Positions 19,442 through 27,487 of a stretch of DNA of 40,843 nt are shown one piece after another. The stretch is from a virus: positions 1-40,843 of the IMG/VR virus record IMGVR_UViG_3300042475_001458. The stretch is one strand, 5' to 3'. Below the pieces are notes generated by a model, which was not told where the DNA came from, ran no database searches, and saw only the letters and a list, made by a program, of their open reading frames with translations. Position numbers and translations under genes: made by a program. Position 1 is the stretch's first letter; each line of letters starts with the position of its first letter.

Positions 19442-20601
19442 GCGGCCTGCACGCCAAGCTATCGCCGTCGGGCGCGCATCGCTGGATGCGCTGCCCTGGC
19501 AGCATCGCGCTCGAGGCACCCTTCCCAAACGACAGCAGCGTCTACGCCGCCGAAGGCACGCTGGCTCACCTGCTCGCGTCTGAGGAGCTGGACGGCACTA
19601 AGCCTGCCGCTGAGCGTATCGGAGAGCAGCACACGGTCGATGGATTTGACTTCACAGTCGACAAGGTCATGGTCGCGTACGTCGAGGACTATGTGAAGCT
19701 CGTGCGTGAGTATGCCGAGGGTGGCGTCTTGCTTGTCGAGCAGCGCGTGCCGATCGGTCACCTGACCGGCGAGACCGATGCCACTGGCACCAGCGACGCT
19801 GTCGTCGTGCACGCCGATGAGGGGCGTCTCACGGTTATCGACCTCAAGTACGGCATGGGCGTCAGGGTCATGGCTGACGGCAACGAGCAGGCCATGATGT
19901 ACGCGCTCGGCGCTCTGGAGAGTTACGAGCAGCTCGCCGACTTCGTTAACATCTGCATGGTCATCCACCAGCCGCGCCTCAACAGCGTGTCTGAGCACTG
20001 GATCAGGGTAGACGACCTAATGAAGTTTGCAGCCAAGGTTACCGAGGCCGCCGACATAGTGCGCAGCCCTGACGCCTTCACCGCGCCAGGCGAGAAACAG
20101 TGCAGGTTCTGCAAGGCCAAGTCTGTCTGCCCGGCGCTTAAAGAGATCGTCGACGAGACGGTGCAGGAAGAGGCTACAGCCGATGACTTCGCCGATATGG
20201 GCGACAACTCGCTGGCCGTTGCTATGGGCCGCGTCGAGCTGATTGAGCAGTGGTGCAAGAGCATCCGCGCCGAAGTCGAGCGTCGCTTGACTAAAGGCCT
20301 CGACGTGCCTGGCTACAAGCTCGTAGAAGGCCGAAAGGGCAATCGGGCATGGTCTGACGCCAAAGACGCTGAAACGCGCCTGAGCGCCGTCCTGAAGCGC
20401 GATGAGATGTATGAGGAGAAGTTCATCTCGCCGGCAACGGCGGAGAAGCTGCTCAAGAAAGATCCCGAAGGGATGTCGTTGCTTGAAGAGCTGACGCACC
20501 GCCCCGAAGGTAAGCTGTCTGTGGCACCCGCCACCGATAAGCGTCCAGCGATGGACGTAAAACCAATCTTGGACGATTTCCGAGATTTAATTGCAAACTG
20601 A
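19438..20601 (+). CDS. Cas4/AddB-type exonuclease with Fe-S cluster motif (DUF2800-like, 387 aa)
   Basis: The start is GTG 19438 (MSGLHAKLSPSGAHRWMRCP). The PD-(D/E)XK core is visible: D120 in TGTSDAVV, D135-x-K137 in LTVIDLKYGMGV and the QAMMYALG helix after E150-Q151. C19, C222, C225 and C231 (CRFCKAKSVC) match the C-xn-C-x2-C-x5-C layout of Fe-S nucleases such as Cas4 and AddB. Phage DUF2800 proteins of this kind resect DNA ends for recombination; SSB follows directly. No Red-beta/RecT-type annealase is recognised next to it, so the SSB or the 18950 protein may supply that role. Confidence 0.85.
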   Translation: MSGLHAKLSPSGAHRWMRCPGSIALEAPFPNDSSVYAAEGTLAHLLASEELDGTKPAAERIGEQHTVDGFDFTVDKVMVAYVEDYVKLVREYAEGGVLLVEQRVPIGHLTGETDATGTSDAVVVHADEGRLTVIDLKYGMGVRVMADGNEQAMMYALGALESYEQLADFVNICMVIHQPRLNSVSEHWIRVDDLMKFAAKVTEAADIVRSPDAFTAPGEKQCRFCKAKSVCPALKEIVDETVQEEATADDFADMGDNSLAVAMGRVELIEQWCKSIRAEVERRLTKGLDVPGYKLVEGRKGNRAWSDAKDAETRLSAVLKRDEMYEEKFISPATAEKLLKKDPEGMSLLEELTHRPEGKLSVAPATDKRPAMDVKPILDDFRDLIAN

Positions 20602-20618
20602 GAAACTGAGAAACTGGA
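20595..20618 (+). repeat. 8-bp tandem triplicate before the SSB gene
   Basis: AAACTGAG, AAACTGAG and AAACTGGA follow each other exactly (20595-20602, 20603-20610, 20611-20618). The first copy includes the exonuclease stop codon; the last supplies the GGAG ribosome site of the SSB gene. This looks like slippage expansion that spaces stop and start. Confidence 0.75.
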
Positions 20619-20627
20619 GATAAGAAT

Positions 20628-21245
20628 ATGACTACTGAAACACGCCGCGCCGTCACGTTGATGTTGAAAAACAAGCGCCTCGGCTTCGTCAACCTCGCCG
20701 AACCCCGTTCGGTCGGCAAGGACAAAAACGGCAACCCTAGTGCGCCCAGCTATGGCCTCCGCGTCATCATTGACCCGAAAGACCCCGACGTAAAGGCGAT
20801 CAAGGACGCCATTAAAGAGGTAGCCGCCACGCAATGGAAAGACAAGGCGCAGACCCAGCTCGACATGTTGGCAGCTAAGGATAAGGTTGCCTTCCTCGAA
20901 CGCGAGTATCGTAGCGCGTCAACTGGTGAAGTGCATAAGGGTTTTGAGGGGTCGTTCAGCCTTAACGCCAGCGCGGGTCAGAATAAGCAGCCCAAGTGCT
21001 TCGACGAATTTGGCCAAGAGCTGGACAACGAGGGCATCAAACGCAAGCTCTACAGCGGTGCCTACGGCCACGTTAAGGTTGAGATTTATCCGCTGCTGCG
21101 TGACGATGGCAACCGCATCAACTGCGGGGTCATGGGCGTTATGTTTGCCGGCGACGGTGAAGCCTTTGGCGGCGGCACGGTCACGACTGCGGACGATTTC
21201 GTCGGTCTGACGAAAGCTCCGATTGACGCGGAAGACCTTCTGTAA
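20628..21245 (+). CDS. ssb: Single-stranded DNA-binding protein (DUF2815-like, 205 aa)
   Basis: ATG 20628 lies 8 bases after GGAG. The sequence fits the phage DUF2815/T7 gp2.5-like SSB family: [20 protein letters not shown], a central basic and aromatic region, then the OB-fold segment [20 protein letters not shown] with [19 protein letters not shown]. It ends in an acidic hydrophobic tail (PIDAEDLL), the usual SSB protein-interaction tip. It coats single strands at the fork and in recombination, probably binding the polymerase and exonuclease encoded beside it. The stop shares TAATG with the next gene. Confidence 0.85.
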   Translation: MTTETRRAVTLMLKNKRLGFVNLAEPRSVGKDKNGNPSAPSYGLRVIIDPKDPDVKAIKDAIKEVAATQWKDKAQTQLDMLAAKDKVAFLEREYRSASTGEVHKGFEGSFSLNASAGQNKQPKCFDEFGQELDNEGIKRKLYSGAYGHVKVEIYPLLRDDGNRINCGVMGVMFAGDGEAFGGGTVTTADDFVGLTKAPIDAEDLL

Positions 21246-21502
21246 TGTCTGATTTAGGACACAACAGCGTTGCCGGTGATCAGCTCCGCCTGATCATCGA
21301 GCGCATAGAGAAGCTCGAGGACGAGAAGCAGGACATCATGGAGTTCATCAAGAGCGTCTATGGTGAGGCTAAGGCCGTCGGCTTTGACACCAAGATCATC
21401 AGAAAGCTGGTTGCCCTGCGCAAGAAGGACGACGACACACGCCGCGAAGAAGCGACGTTGTTGGACCTTTATGCCAGCGCTATTGGCTTGGACCTGATCT
21501 AA
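21245..21502 (+). CDS. GapR-like DNA-structuring protein (DUF2312, 85 aa)
   Basis: The start overlaps the SSB stop (TAATG). The sequence follows the GapR/DUF2312 pattern through its length: [20 protein letters not shown], then [40 protein letters not shown] and YASAIGL. GapR is an alphaproteobacterial protein that clamps overtwisted DNA ahead of replication and transcription and stimulates type II topoisomerases. The phage copy is of full length, with helix and basic regions intact, and lies between SSB and DNA polymerase, which fits a role in fork progression. It is also the best host clue in the window. Confidence 0.87.
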   Translation: MSDLGHNSVAGDQLRLIIERIEKLEDEKQDIMEFIKSVYGEAKAVGFDTKIIRKLVALRKKDDDTRREEATLLDLYASAIGLDLI

Positions 21503-21513
21503 GCGTATAAGAG

Positions 21514-21554
21514 GGACGCTGCGGCGGGGTTGGAAGTCACCCGCCGCAGCGTCC
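21514..21554 (+). terminator. Perfect 15-bp GC hairpin before the DNA polymerase gene
   Basis: GGACGCTGCGGCGGG (21514-21528) pairs without mismatch to 21540-21554 around an 11-base loop. Only TCCCTTCT follows, so it is a weak intrinsic terminator at best. Placed 11 bases after the GapR-like stop and 90 before the polymerase start, it may attenuate polymerase expression or mark an RNA processing point. Confidence 0.6.
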
Positions 21555-21643
21555 TCCCTTCTGGCGAGGCGCGCGGTGTGCGGATGTCCCTCCGTTTGCT
21601 TGATAACTGCTGCGCGCCTCACCTGAATGGAGGACACTACGAT

Positions 21644-23575
21644 ATGACGACGCTCTGGCTCGACCTCGAAACATACTCAGAAACGCCAATCACGCACGGG
21701 ACGCACAAGTACGCAGAGAACGCCGAAGTGCTGCTCGTGGCGTATGCGTTCGACGACGAAGAGGTCAAGGTCATGGACCTGACCGAGCGCGGCTCGCTGG
21801 ACAGCGTCCAGATGATGGTCGACACGGCTGACATGATCGTGATCCACAACAGCGCATTCGATCGCACAGTGCTGCGTCATCAGAACGTGCATATCCCAAC
21901 GGAGAAGGTCGAGGACACGATGGTTCTCGCTTTGGCGCATGGCTTGCCTGGCAGTCTGGGAGCGCTCTGCGACGTCATGGGCGTGCCGCAGGATAAAGCT
22001 AAAGACAAATCGGGTAAGAAGCTGATACACTTGTTCACCAAGCCTCGGCCAAAAAACGTCAAGCTCAGGAGGGCTAACCGTGACACACACCCCGAAGAGT
22101 GGGCAGCCTTCATCGAGTACGCCCGCCTCGACGTGGACGCAATGCGCGTCCTACATGGACTGCTTCCAAGTTGGAACAATCGTGGAAGTGAACGCGCTCT
22201 CTGGCTCCTCGACCAGAAAATTAACGACCGTGGTATCGCCATCGATGTTGAGCTCGCCGACGCTGCACTACGAGCTTTTCAAAGAAGCTCGCGATCTCTG
22301 GCTGAGCGAACCCGAATTCTAACCAACGGCGCGGTCGGCTCGCTGACCCAACGCAGCAAGTTTCTTCAGCACCTCGAGCAGACGCTGGCGTTCACGACGC
22401 CGGACCTCAAGAAGGGCACCGTCAGCACGTTGCTGCAAGGCACCTTGACGCCAGAGGTGCGAGAGCTGCTAGAGATCAGACAGCAGGCCTCGGCAACGTC
22501 TCCTGCCAAATACAGTGTGTTGTTGAAGGCGACTAGCGCCGACGGGCGCTTGCGCGGCACGCTCCAGTTCTGCGGTGCATCACGCACCGGGCGCTGGGGC
22601 GGCCGTCTGTTCCAGCCTCAGAACCTGCCCAGACCGACGCTCAAGCAGGAGCAGATCGACATGGGCATCGACGCCATGAAGTTAGACTGCGAGGATCTGA
22701 TGTTCGACAACGTGGCCGAGCTATGCTCGAGCGCGGTGCGTGGCGCCCTGGTCGCGCCGGAAGGGCGCAAGCTGGTCGTCTCTGACTTGTCCAACATCGA
22801 GGGGCGCGTGCTCGCGTGGCTCGCCGGCGAGAACTGGAAGACCGAAGCGTTTAGACAGTTCGACTATGGCGTCGGGCCTGACCTGTACAAGCTGGCCTAC
22901 GCCAAGTCCTTTAACAAGAAGGCTGAAGACGTCACGAAGGACGAGCGCCAGATCGGCAAGGTGCAGGAGCTGGCCCTGGGCTACCAAGGCAGCGTCGGGG
23001 CGTTCAGCAGCATGGCTGCGCTCTACGGCGTGTTCCTGCCTGAAAAGGAGGTGCGCGACATCGTGGACGCATGGCGCAAAGCGCACAAGCACGTCGTCAA
23101 GTTCTGGTATATGCTGGAAAGCGCCGTCAAGGACGCAATCCGAGAGCCCGGTAAGCGGCACGTTGTGCGCGACCTGGGCATCACATACGCCGACACTTGG
23201 CTGCGCATTAAGCTGCCGAGCGGGCGCTACCTCTGCTATCCGAACGCGGGCATTAGTGAGGGCTCGATCGTCTATGATGGCGTCAACCAATACACCAAGA
23301 AGTGGGAGGTCATTGAGACCTATGGCGGCAAGCTGGTCGAGAACGTCGTCCAGGCAGTGGCGCGTGACGTGCTAGCATCCGGCATGTTCAAGGCCGAAGA
23401 GGCTGGGTACGCCGTCTGCCTGCATGTGCATGACGAGCTGATCACTGAGACGCCTGACGATCCGGCATATAGCCCTGACGGTCTGGCGGCGCTTATGTCC
23501 GCTAACCCGAGCTGGTCAATGGAGCTGCCGCTTGCTGCGGCCGGCTTCGAGACCCACCGCTACAAGAAGGACTGA
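21644..23575 (+). CDS. DNA polymerase, family A (643 aa)
   Basis: I set the start at ATG 21644 (MTTLWLDLETYSETPITHGT) after TGGAGGACACTACG; the longer frame from 21530 runs through the hairpin and lacks homology. The 3'-5' exonuclease domain is intact: D7/E9 in WLDLET, HNSAFDRTVL near residue 70 and YARLDVDAM near 165. The polymerase domain shows GASRTGRWGGRLFQPQNLPR, motif A LVVSDLSNIEGRVLAWLAGE (Asp near 381), the O-helix region RQIGKVQELALGYQ, and motif C CLHVHDELITETP near residue 595. No 5'-3' exonuclease is fused. This is the replicative polymerase. Confidence 0.95.
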   Translation: MTTLWLDLETYSETPITHGTHKYAENAEVLLVAYAFDDEEVKVMDLTERGSLDSVQMMVDTADMIVIHNSAFDRTVLRHQNVHIPTEKVEDTMVLALAHGLPGSLGALCDVMGVPQDKAKDKSGKKLIHLFTKPRPKNVKLRRANRDTHPEEWAAFIEYARLDVDAMRVLHGLLPSWNNRGSERALWLLDQKINDRGIAIDVELADAALRAFQRSSRSLAERTRILTNGAVGSLTQRSKFLQHLEQTLAFTTPDLKKGTVSTLLQGTLTPEVRELLEIRQQASATSPAKYSVLLKATSADGRLRGTLQFCGASRTGRWGGRLFQPQNLPRPTLKQEQIDMGIDAMKLDCEDLMFDNVAELCSSAVRGALVAPEGRKLVVSDLSNIEGRVLAWLAGENWKTEAFRQFDYGVGPDLYKLAYAKSFNKKAEDVTKDERQIGKVQELALGYQGSVGAFSSMAALYGVFLPEKEVRDIVDAWRKAHKHVVKFWYMLESAVKDAIREPGKRHVVRDLGITYADTWLRIKLPSGRYLCYPNAGISEGSIVYDGVNQYTKKWEVIETYGGKLVENVVQAVARDVLASGMFKAEEAGYAVCLHVHDELITETPDDPAYSPDGLAALMSANPSWSMELPLAAAGFETHRYKKD

Positions 23576-23578
23576 GCC

Positions 23579-23857
23579 GTGACGCCCGCAGGCAAGCTAC
23601 AGGCGCATCTCAAGCACGTTGTGCAGCAAAGTGGCGGTCAGTACCGCAAGGTGCGCTGGGAGGGCCGTAGGGGCTGCCCAGACTGCTTTGTGTGGTGGAC
23701 GTGGCCTCGTGCCGCCTTCATCGAGATTAAGGCTCCAGGCGACCGCTACAGCAAGCTTCAGGAGCGCGAGATCGCGCGCATGAAGGACGCCGGCATCCCG
23801 GTCTATACTGTGTCGACGATCGAGGGCATCGACTTTGTGGTGGCGGAGATCCGCTGA
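23579..23857 (+). CDS. VRR-NUC nuclease (92 aa)
   Basis: The start is GTG 23579, with AAGGA 8 bases upstream. The compact PD-(D/E)XK fold of the VRR-NUC family is clear: GRRGCPDCFVWW with D35, AAFIEIKAPGDRYS with E49 and K51, then QEREIARMKDAGIPVYTV with Q61. Stand-alone VRR-NUC proteins cut branched or flap DNA and often accompany phage polymerases and helicases, as here. It overlaps the helicase start by one base (TGATG). Confidence 0.9.
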   Translation: MTPAGKLQAHLKHVVQQSGGQYRKVRWEGRRGCPDCFVWWTWPRAAFIEIKAPGDRYSKLQEREIARMKDAGIPVYTVSTIEGIDFVVAEIR

Positions 23858-25227
23858 TGGCTAACTTTACGCCTCACAGCTATCAACGCCCGGCCATGCA
23901 GTGGCTGTACGAGAAGCCGCGCTGCGCCCTGTGGATGCCTATGGGCGGCGGCAAGACGGTCACGACGCTGACGAGCCTGGACAACCTGTCTATAGTCGAG
24001 GACGTGTACCCAGTGCTCGTTCTGGCGCCTCTGCGGGTCGCTAAGACCACTTGGCCTGATGAGATTGGCAAGTGGGAGCATCTCAAGCATCTGCGCGTCT
24101 CGCCGATCATCGGCAACGTCAAAGAGCGCCAGGCGGCGCTTGACGTCGATGCTGACATTTACACTATGAACTACGACAACCTTGTGTGGCTGCAAGCCGC
24201 CCTGGGCGCCAACTGGCCGTTCAAGACGGTCGTTGCGGATGAGTTCACACGCCTGAAGAGCTTCCGGCTGCGCCAGGGCAGCAAGCGCGCGGCCGCCCTG
24301 GCACGCGTGGCGCACACGAAGGTAAGCCGCTTCATCGGTCTGACCGGCACACCGAACCCGAACGGCCTGCAAGATCTCTGGGGCCAGACCTGGTTCTTGG
24401 ATGGCGGCGAGCGCCTGGGCAGGACGTTCAGCGCCTTTAGCGACCGCTGGTTCGCAAAGGGCTGGGACGGCTACAGCCTCAAGCCCCTGGCATCGGCGCA
24501 GAAGGAGATCGAGGACCGCCTGCGCGACGTCTGCCTCACGGTCGAGGGGCTGCCGGTGCATGAGCCTGTGCGCAATTACATCAGCGTCGACCTGCCTGCA
24601 AAGGCGCGCAGGGCTTACGACAGCATGGAAAATGATATGTTCGCGGAGCTTGAAGAAGCTGGTATAGAAGCATTCAACGCCGCCGCTAAGACTATCAAGT
24701 GTTTGCAGCTCGCCAACGGGGCTGTGTATACTGACCACGACGGCAACTGGGAGGAGGTGCATGATGCTAAACTGGATGCACTCGACAGTGTTATCGAAGA
24801 AGCCAACGGCGCGCCCGTCCTGGTGGCCTACCATTTCAAGAGCGACTTGGCCCGCCTACAAAGCCGTTACCCTAAGGGCCGGGTGTTGGACGCTAAGTCT
24901 GACACGATCAGGGACTGGAACGCCGGACGGGTGCCATTACTATTCGCTCACCCTGCGTCGGCGGGGCACGGGCTTAACCTCGCAGAAGGCGGCAACATCC
25001 TCGTCTTCTTCTCGCTCAACTGGAACTTAGAAGAGCATTTGCAAATCATCGAGCGCATCGGGCCCATGAGGCAAGCGCAGGCAGGGCTGAAGCGTCCTGT
25101 GTTCGTGCATTACATCATGGCACGCAACACGGTGGACAACATGGTCCTCGGGCGCTTGCAGTCCAAGAAGTCGGTTCAAGAGATCATGCTCGAGGCACTA
25201 AAAAGGAAAAAACATGAAAGCGATTAA
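23857..25227 (+). CDS. SF2 (SNF2/DEAD-like) helicase (456 aa)
   Basis: ATG 23857 overlaps the VRR-NUC stop. Helicase motifs in order: Q-motif region HSYQRPAMQWL, motif I MGGGKT (29-34), motif Ia VLAPLRVAKTTW, motif II VADEF (126-130, DEF-T rather than DEAH), motif III GLTGTPNPNG (161-170), motif V HPASAGHGLNLAEG and motif VI IIERIGPMRQ. The RIGPxRQ form of motif VI is common in phage SNF2-like helicases. With the adjacent VRR-NUC nuclease it forms a pair that may process stalled forks or recombination intermediates. Confidence 0.9.
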   Translation: MANFTPHSYQRPAMQWLYEKPRCALWMPMGGGKTVTTLTSLDNLSIVEDVYPVLVLAPLRVAKTTWPDEIGKWEHLKHLRVSPIIGNVKERQAALDVDADIYTMNYDNLVWLQAALGANWPFKTVVADEFTRLKSFRLRQGSKRAAALARVAHTKVSRFIGLTGTPNPNGLQDLWGQTWFLDGGERLGRTFSAFSDRWFAKGWDGYSLKPLASAQKEIEDRLRDVCLTVEGLPVHEPVRNYISVDLPAKARRAYDSMENDMFAELEEAGIEAFNAAAKTIKCLQLANGAVYTDHDGNWEEVHDAKLDALDSVIEEANGAPVLVAYHFKSDLARLQSRYPKGRVLDAKSDTIRDWNAGRVPLLFAHPASAGHGLNLAEGGNILVFFSLNWNLEEHLQIIERIGPMRQAQAGLKRPVFVHYIMARNTVDNMVLGRLQSKKSVQEIMLEALKRKKHESD

Positions 25228-25546
25228 AGATGCTAATGAAGAGCTCAACGAGATGGCTAAGATGCCAGAGCCAAAGGCCGCCGAGCTGCTGGGCCGCGCT
25301 GCGGCGCACATGCACGAACGATCGGCAACCTATGACGATCTGGACGGCGAGAGGTCAATGAGCAAGATCGTGACGGCCTTCAACGCCATCACAGGCCGCG
25401 ACCTGACCGAGAGCGAGGGCTGGATGTTCATGCAGCAAGTCAAGCTGGTGCGCCTGTTTACGCGCAGCGACTATCACGCCGACAGCGCCGAGGATAACAT
25501 AGCCTACGCCGCGTTGCTGGCCGAAGCGAAGGGAGACGGACGTTGA
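25214..25546 (+). CDS. Phage protein of DUF6378 type (110 aa)
   Basis: The ATG at 25214 lies inside the end of the helicase gene (14-base overlap) after AAAAGGAAAA. Residues 35-105 carry a pattern I recall from the DUF6378 phage family: HMHERSATYDDLDGERSM, VTAFNAITGRDLTESEGW, MQQVKLVRLFTRSDYHADSA, EDNIAYAALLAEAKG. Conserved Glu, Asp and His on helices suggest a metal-dependent alpha-helical fold such as the MazG/dUTPase-like group, but activity is not shown. The stop shares TTGA with the next gene. Confidence 0.7.
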   Translation: MKAIKDANEELNEMAKMPEPKAAELLGRAAAHMHERSATYDDLDGERSMSKIVTAFNAITGRDLTESEGWMFMQQVKLVRLFTRSDYHADSAEDNIAYAALLAEAKGDGR

Positions 25547-25695
25547 CGCCAGACAGTTACGATTTGGTGCTTGCTGAATTAGGCATGCCCCGCACCCGCG
25601 AAAACTACTTGTGGGTGATGTACGACGGCAACCTACCCGAAGATTGGGACGAAGAAGCCGAGGAGCAACTGCCCCTCGACCTTCGGGTTACTTGA
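25543..25695 (+). CDS. Small acidic protein at the end of the early set (50 aa)
   Basis: TTG 25543 (reading MTPDSYDLVLAELGMPRTRE) overlaps the previous stop as TTGA and has GGGAGACGG upstream. The frame ends at TGA 25693-25695, overlapping the last 8 bases of the convergent virion gene (25688). The protein is acidic (NLPEDWDEEAEEQLPLD). The TTG start and small size lower certainty, but the coupling matches its neighbours. Function unknown. Confidence 0.55.
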   Translation: MTPDSYDLVLAELGMPRTRENYLWVMYDGNLPEDWDEEAEEQLPLDLRVT

Positions 25696-27475
25696 CTTGG
25701 AACATGCGGCGCACAGGCTTGCCGAGTAGTTCGGCGATCAGATAGCGGGCTTCGTCCGGCGAACTTGAGTTATTCCAGATGTCGGCGATGGCTTTCTTTA
25801 GTTCAGGCGTTTTGCCTGCCTGACCCCAAAGATCGCGGACGCCTTCCCACGTGGCCGACTGAACCTCGCGGGGGGTATCAAAACCCATTTCCTTCGCGGC
25901 TAAGGTGTGCATGTCCGAGATTGGGCCGTACAGACCCTTCGACCCTGTGCGAGCTACATCAGCGGCTGCGGGAGCTTCTTTAGTCCCGCCAAGGCCCATA
26001 GCACGGTACACTATGGGGTCGTTACCGCCGCCGGGGAATAGTGACGCTGCGCCTGCGCTGTGCGTGTCGATAGTCGATATGGGCGACGCGCTGTATGGGT
26101 TGGAGATGTTGTTAAAGAACGACGGCACCTTACCTCCGCCTAAAAGCTGGCTATTTATGCTTTGCATGCTTGGGTCGTCCATGATGGCCAGAGCTTTGCT
26201 GACGCTGTCGCCACTACCCCAAGTCATGCTGCCATAGGGGTCCCCGTACTCACCGGAAAGGTCTATCTTCCGAACCATCGGGTCGTTTCGCGTGGCGTCG
26301 GCCAGCGAGACGCGGGCGAATTTGGCAAACTTGTCGGGCAGTTCCTCATACGGCATGGACGCAATTCGTTCTGCGTAATCAGGGCCGAGAGCTGCGATGG
26401 CTCCGGGCTTCTTATCCGTATCGATGCGGTTTTGGATATAATTGCGGGCGGCTGCTGGGTCGACTTCAAACCTGTCACCGAACATGTCCATCATGCGGTC
26501 TACGCGAGCGACGTTGATGTCCCACGGCGTCTGAGGTGAGGTAACAGCGGCAACGCCGTAGCCTGCTTCTGGTGGCAGCCCGGCGCGCTCAGCGGCGCGT
26601 GCCGATACCATGTTCGCAGTTGGGTACCAGCCCCGTGCGGCTTCTACTTTCTCTGGCGACATCAAATCCGACATAATGAACTTGAGATTGTCCGCACCAC
26701 GGCGCACGCCTTCCTCGTATATCCGCTCTGGATTAGCGCCAGCCAAGCCCCGCATAAACGGTTCCTCGGCAAGCATGTTCATGTTCTTTTCGAAGGCAGG
26801 GGGTGCAGCGCGCAATGCTTCGCCTGTTTGGATAAGAAGCTGCTCGTCAGGGTTGCCTTGAGTTGCGTAGTTGGGCGCGGTAGGACGCCGCGTGCTCACC
26901 ATGAACGGGGTTTCGGCCCCTTCTAACTGCGCAGGACGTTTTGCTGCCAACGGTTTTGCCTTTGGTGTCTTAGGCGTAACCTTCACGGAAGGCGTTGCCT
27001 TCTTCGCCGTCTTTGTCGCAACATCTACGCCTACATTTGCCGCAACTCTGCCTGTACCGCGAAGTTGGGGGTTAACCACACCAGCCACGGCGAGAGGAAC
27101 CATAGCGGCGAGTTTCTTTCCGCCGCCTTCGTTACCGCGTGACCGTTCAGTCGCCGCCTGCTGAAATACGCGGAACGGGTCGGCCAGCGGATCGATGTAC
27201 CCAGCCTTCAGCAGTTGCAAAGCCCCCGTAACGGGATTGGCGCGGAGAGCTTTATTCTGTTTGCGCAGCCAGTCCTCTGCACCTTGCACGCCGCTGCGAA
27301 TGTCGCGCACAACGCTCTGAGGTGTGGATCTCGTCACGTAGTCATATGCGGCCCCGCCGAGCGTAGCCGCTGGCGAGTTGCGCGGGTTTACGACAAGCAT
27401 ATCTCCGAGCGTGCGCAGGTAATCGCCAGTAGAAGGCTGCGTTACCCGAGGTGCGCTCTTTTTCTTCTCGGCCAT
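25688..27475 (-). CDS. Large virion (probably ejected) protein with a possible DNA-glycosylase-like domain (595 aa)
   Basis: I use ATG 27475 (MAEKKKSAPRVTQPSTGDYL) with GAGGGG upstream rather than TTG 27481. Residues 1-200 are basic, Ala/Pro/Thr-rich (KKATPSVKVTPKTPKAKPLA), as in ejected proteins. From about residue 250 a different domain appears: ARGWYPTANMVSARAAERAG, YGVAAVTSPQTPWDINVARV (near 313) and KVPSFFNNISNPYS with STIDTHSAG (DTH near 468). This SPQxxW...DTH pattern recalls a phage family related to helix-hairpin-helix 8-oxoguanine glycosylases (DUF7178, from memory). It is the last gene of the right minus-strand set. Confidence 0.65.
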   Translation of the reverse strand: MAEKKKSAPRVTQPSTGDYLRTLGDMLVVNPRNSPAATLGGAAYDYVTRSTPQSVVRDIRSGVQGAEDWLRKQNKALRANPVTGALQLLKAGYIDPLADPFRVFQQAATERSRGNEGGGKKLAAMVPLAVAGVVNPQLRGTGRVAANVGVDVATKTAKKATPSVKVTPKTPKAKPLAAKRPAQLEGAETPFMVSTRRPTAPNYATQGNPDEQLLIQTGEALRAAPPAFEKNMNMLAEEPFMRGLAGANPERIYEEGVRRGADNLKFIMSDLMSPEKVEAARGWYPTANMVSARAAERAGLPPEAGYGVAAVTSPQTPWDINVARVDRMMDMFGDRFEVDPAAARNYIQNRIDTDKKPGAIAALGPDYAERIASMPYEELPDKFAKFARVSLADATRNDPMVRKIDLSGEYGDPYGSMTWGSGDSVSKALAIMDDPSMQSINSQLLGGGKVPSFFNNISNPYSASPISTIDTHSAGAASLFPGGGNDPIVYRAMGLGGTKEAPAAADVARTGSKGLYGPISDMHTLAAKEMGFDTPREVQSATWEGVRDLWGQAGKTPELKKAIADIWNNSSSPDEARYLIAELLGKPVRRMFQVK

Positions 27476-27487
27476 TGCCAACCCCTC

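Noticed and set aside
23803-24834. 343-codon minus-strand open frame opposite the helicase gene
   Set aside because: Antisense to a helicase with all motifs in place; the translated sequence shows no domain and no start signal.
11219-25695. Lysogeny module (integrase, excisionase, attachment site)
   Set aside because: The XRE and Cro-like genes suggested a switch, but no recombinase of either class is visible and no attachment-like repeat was found; the regulators more likely time early genes.
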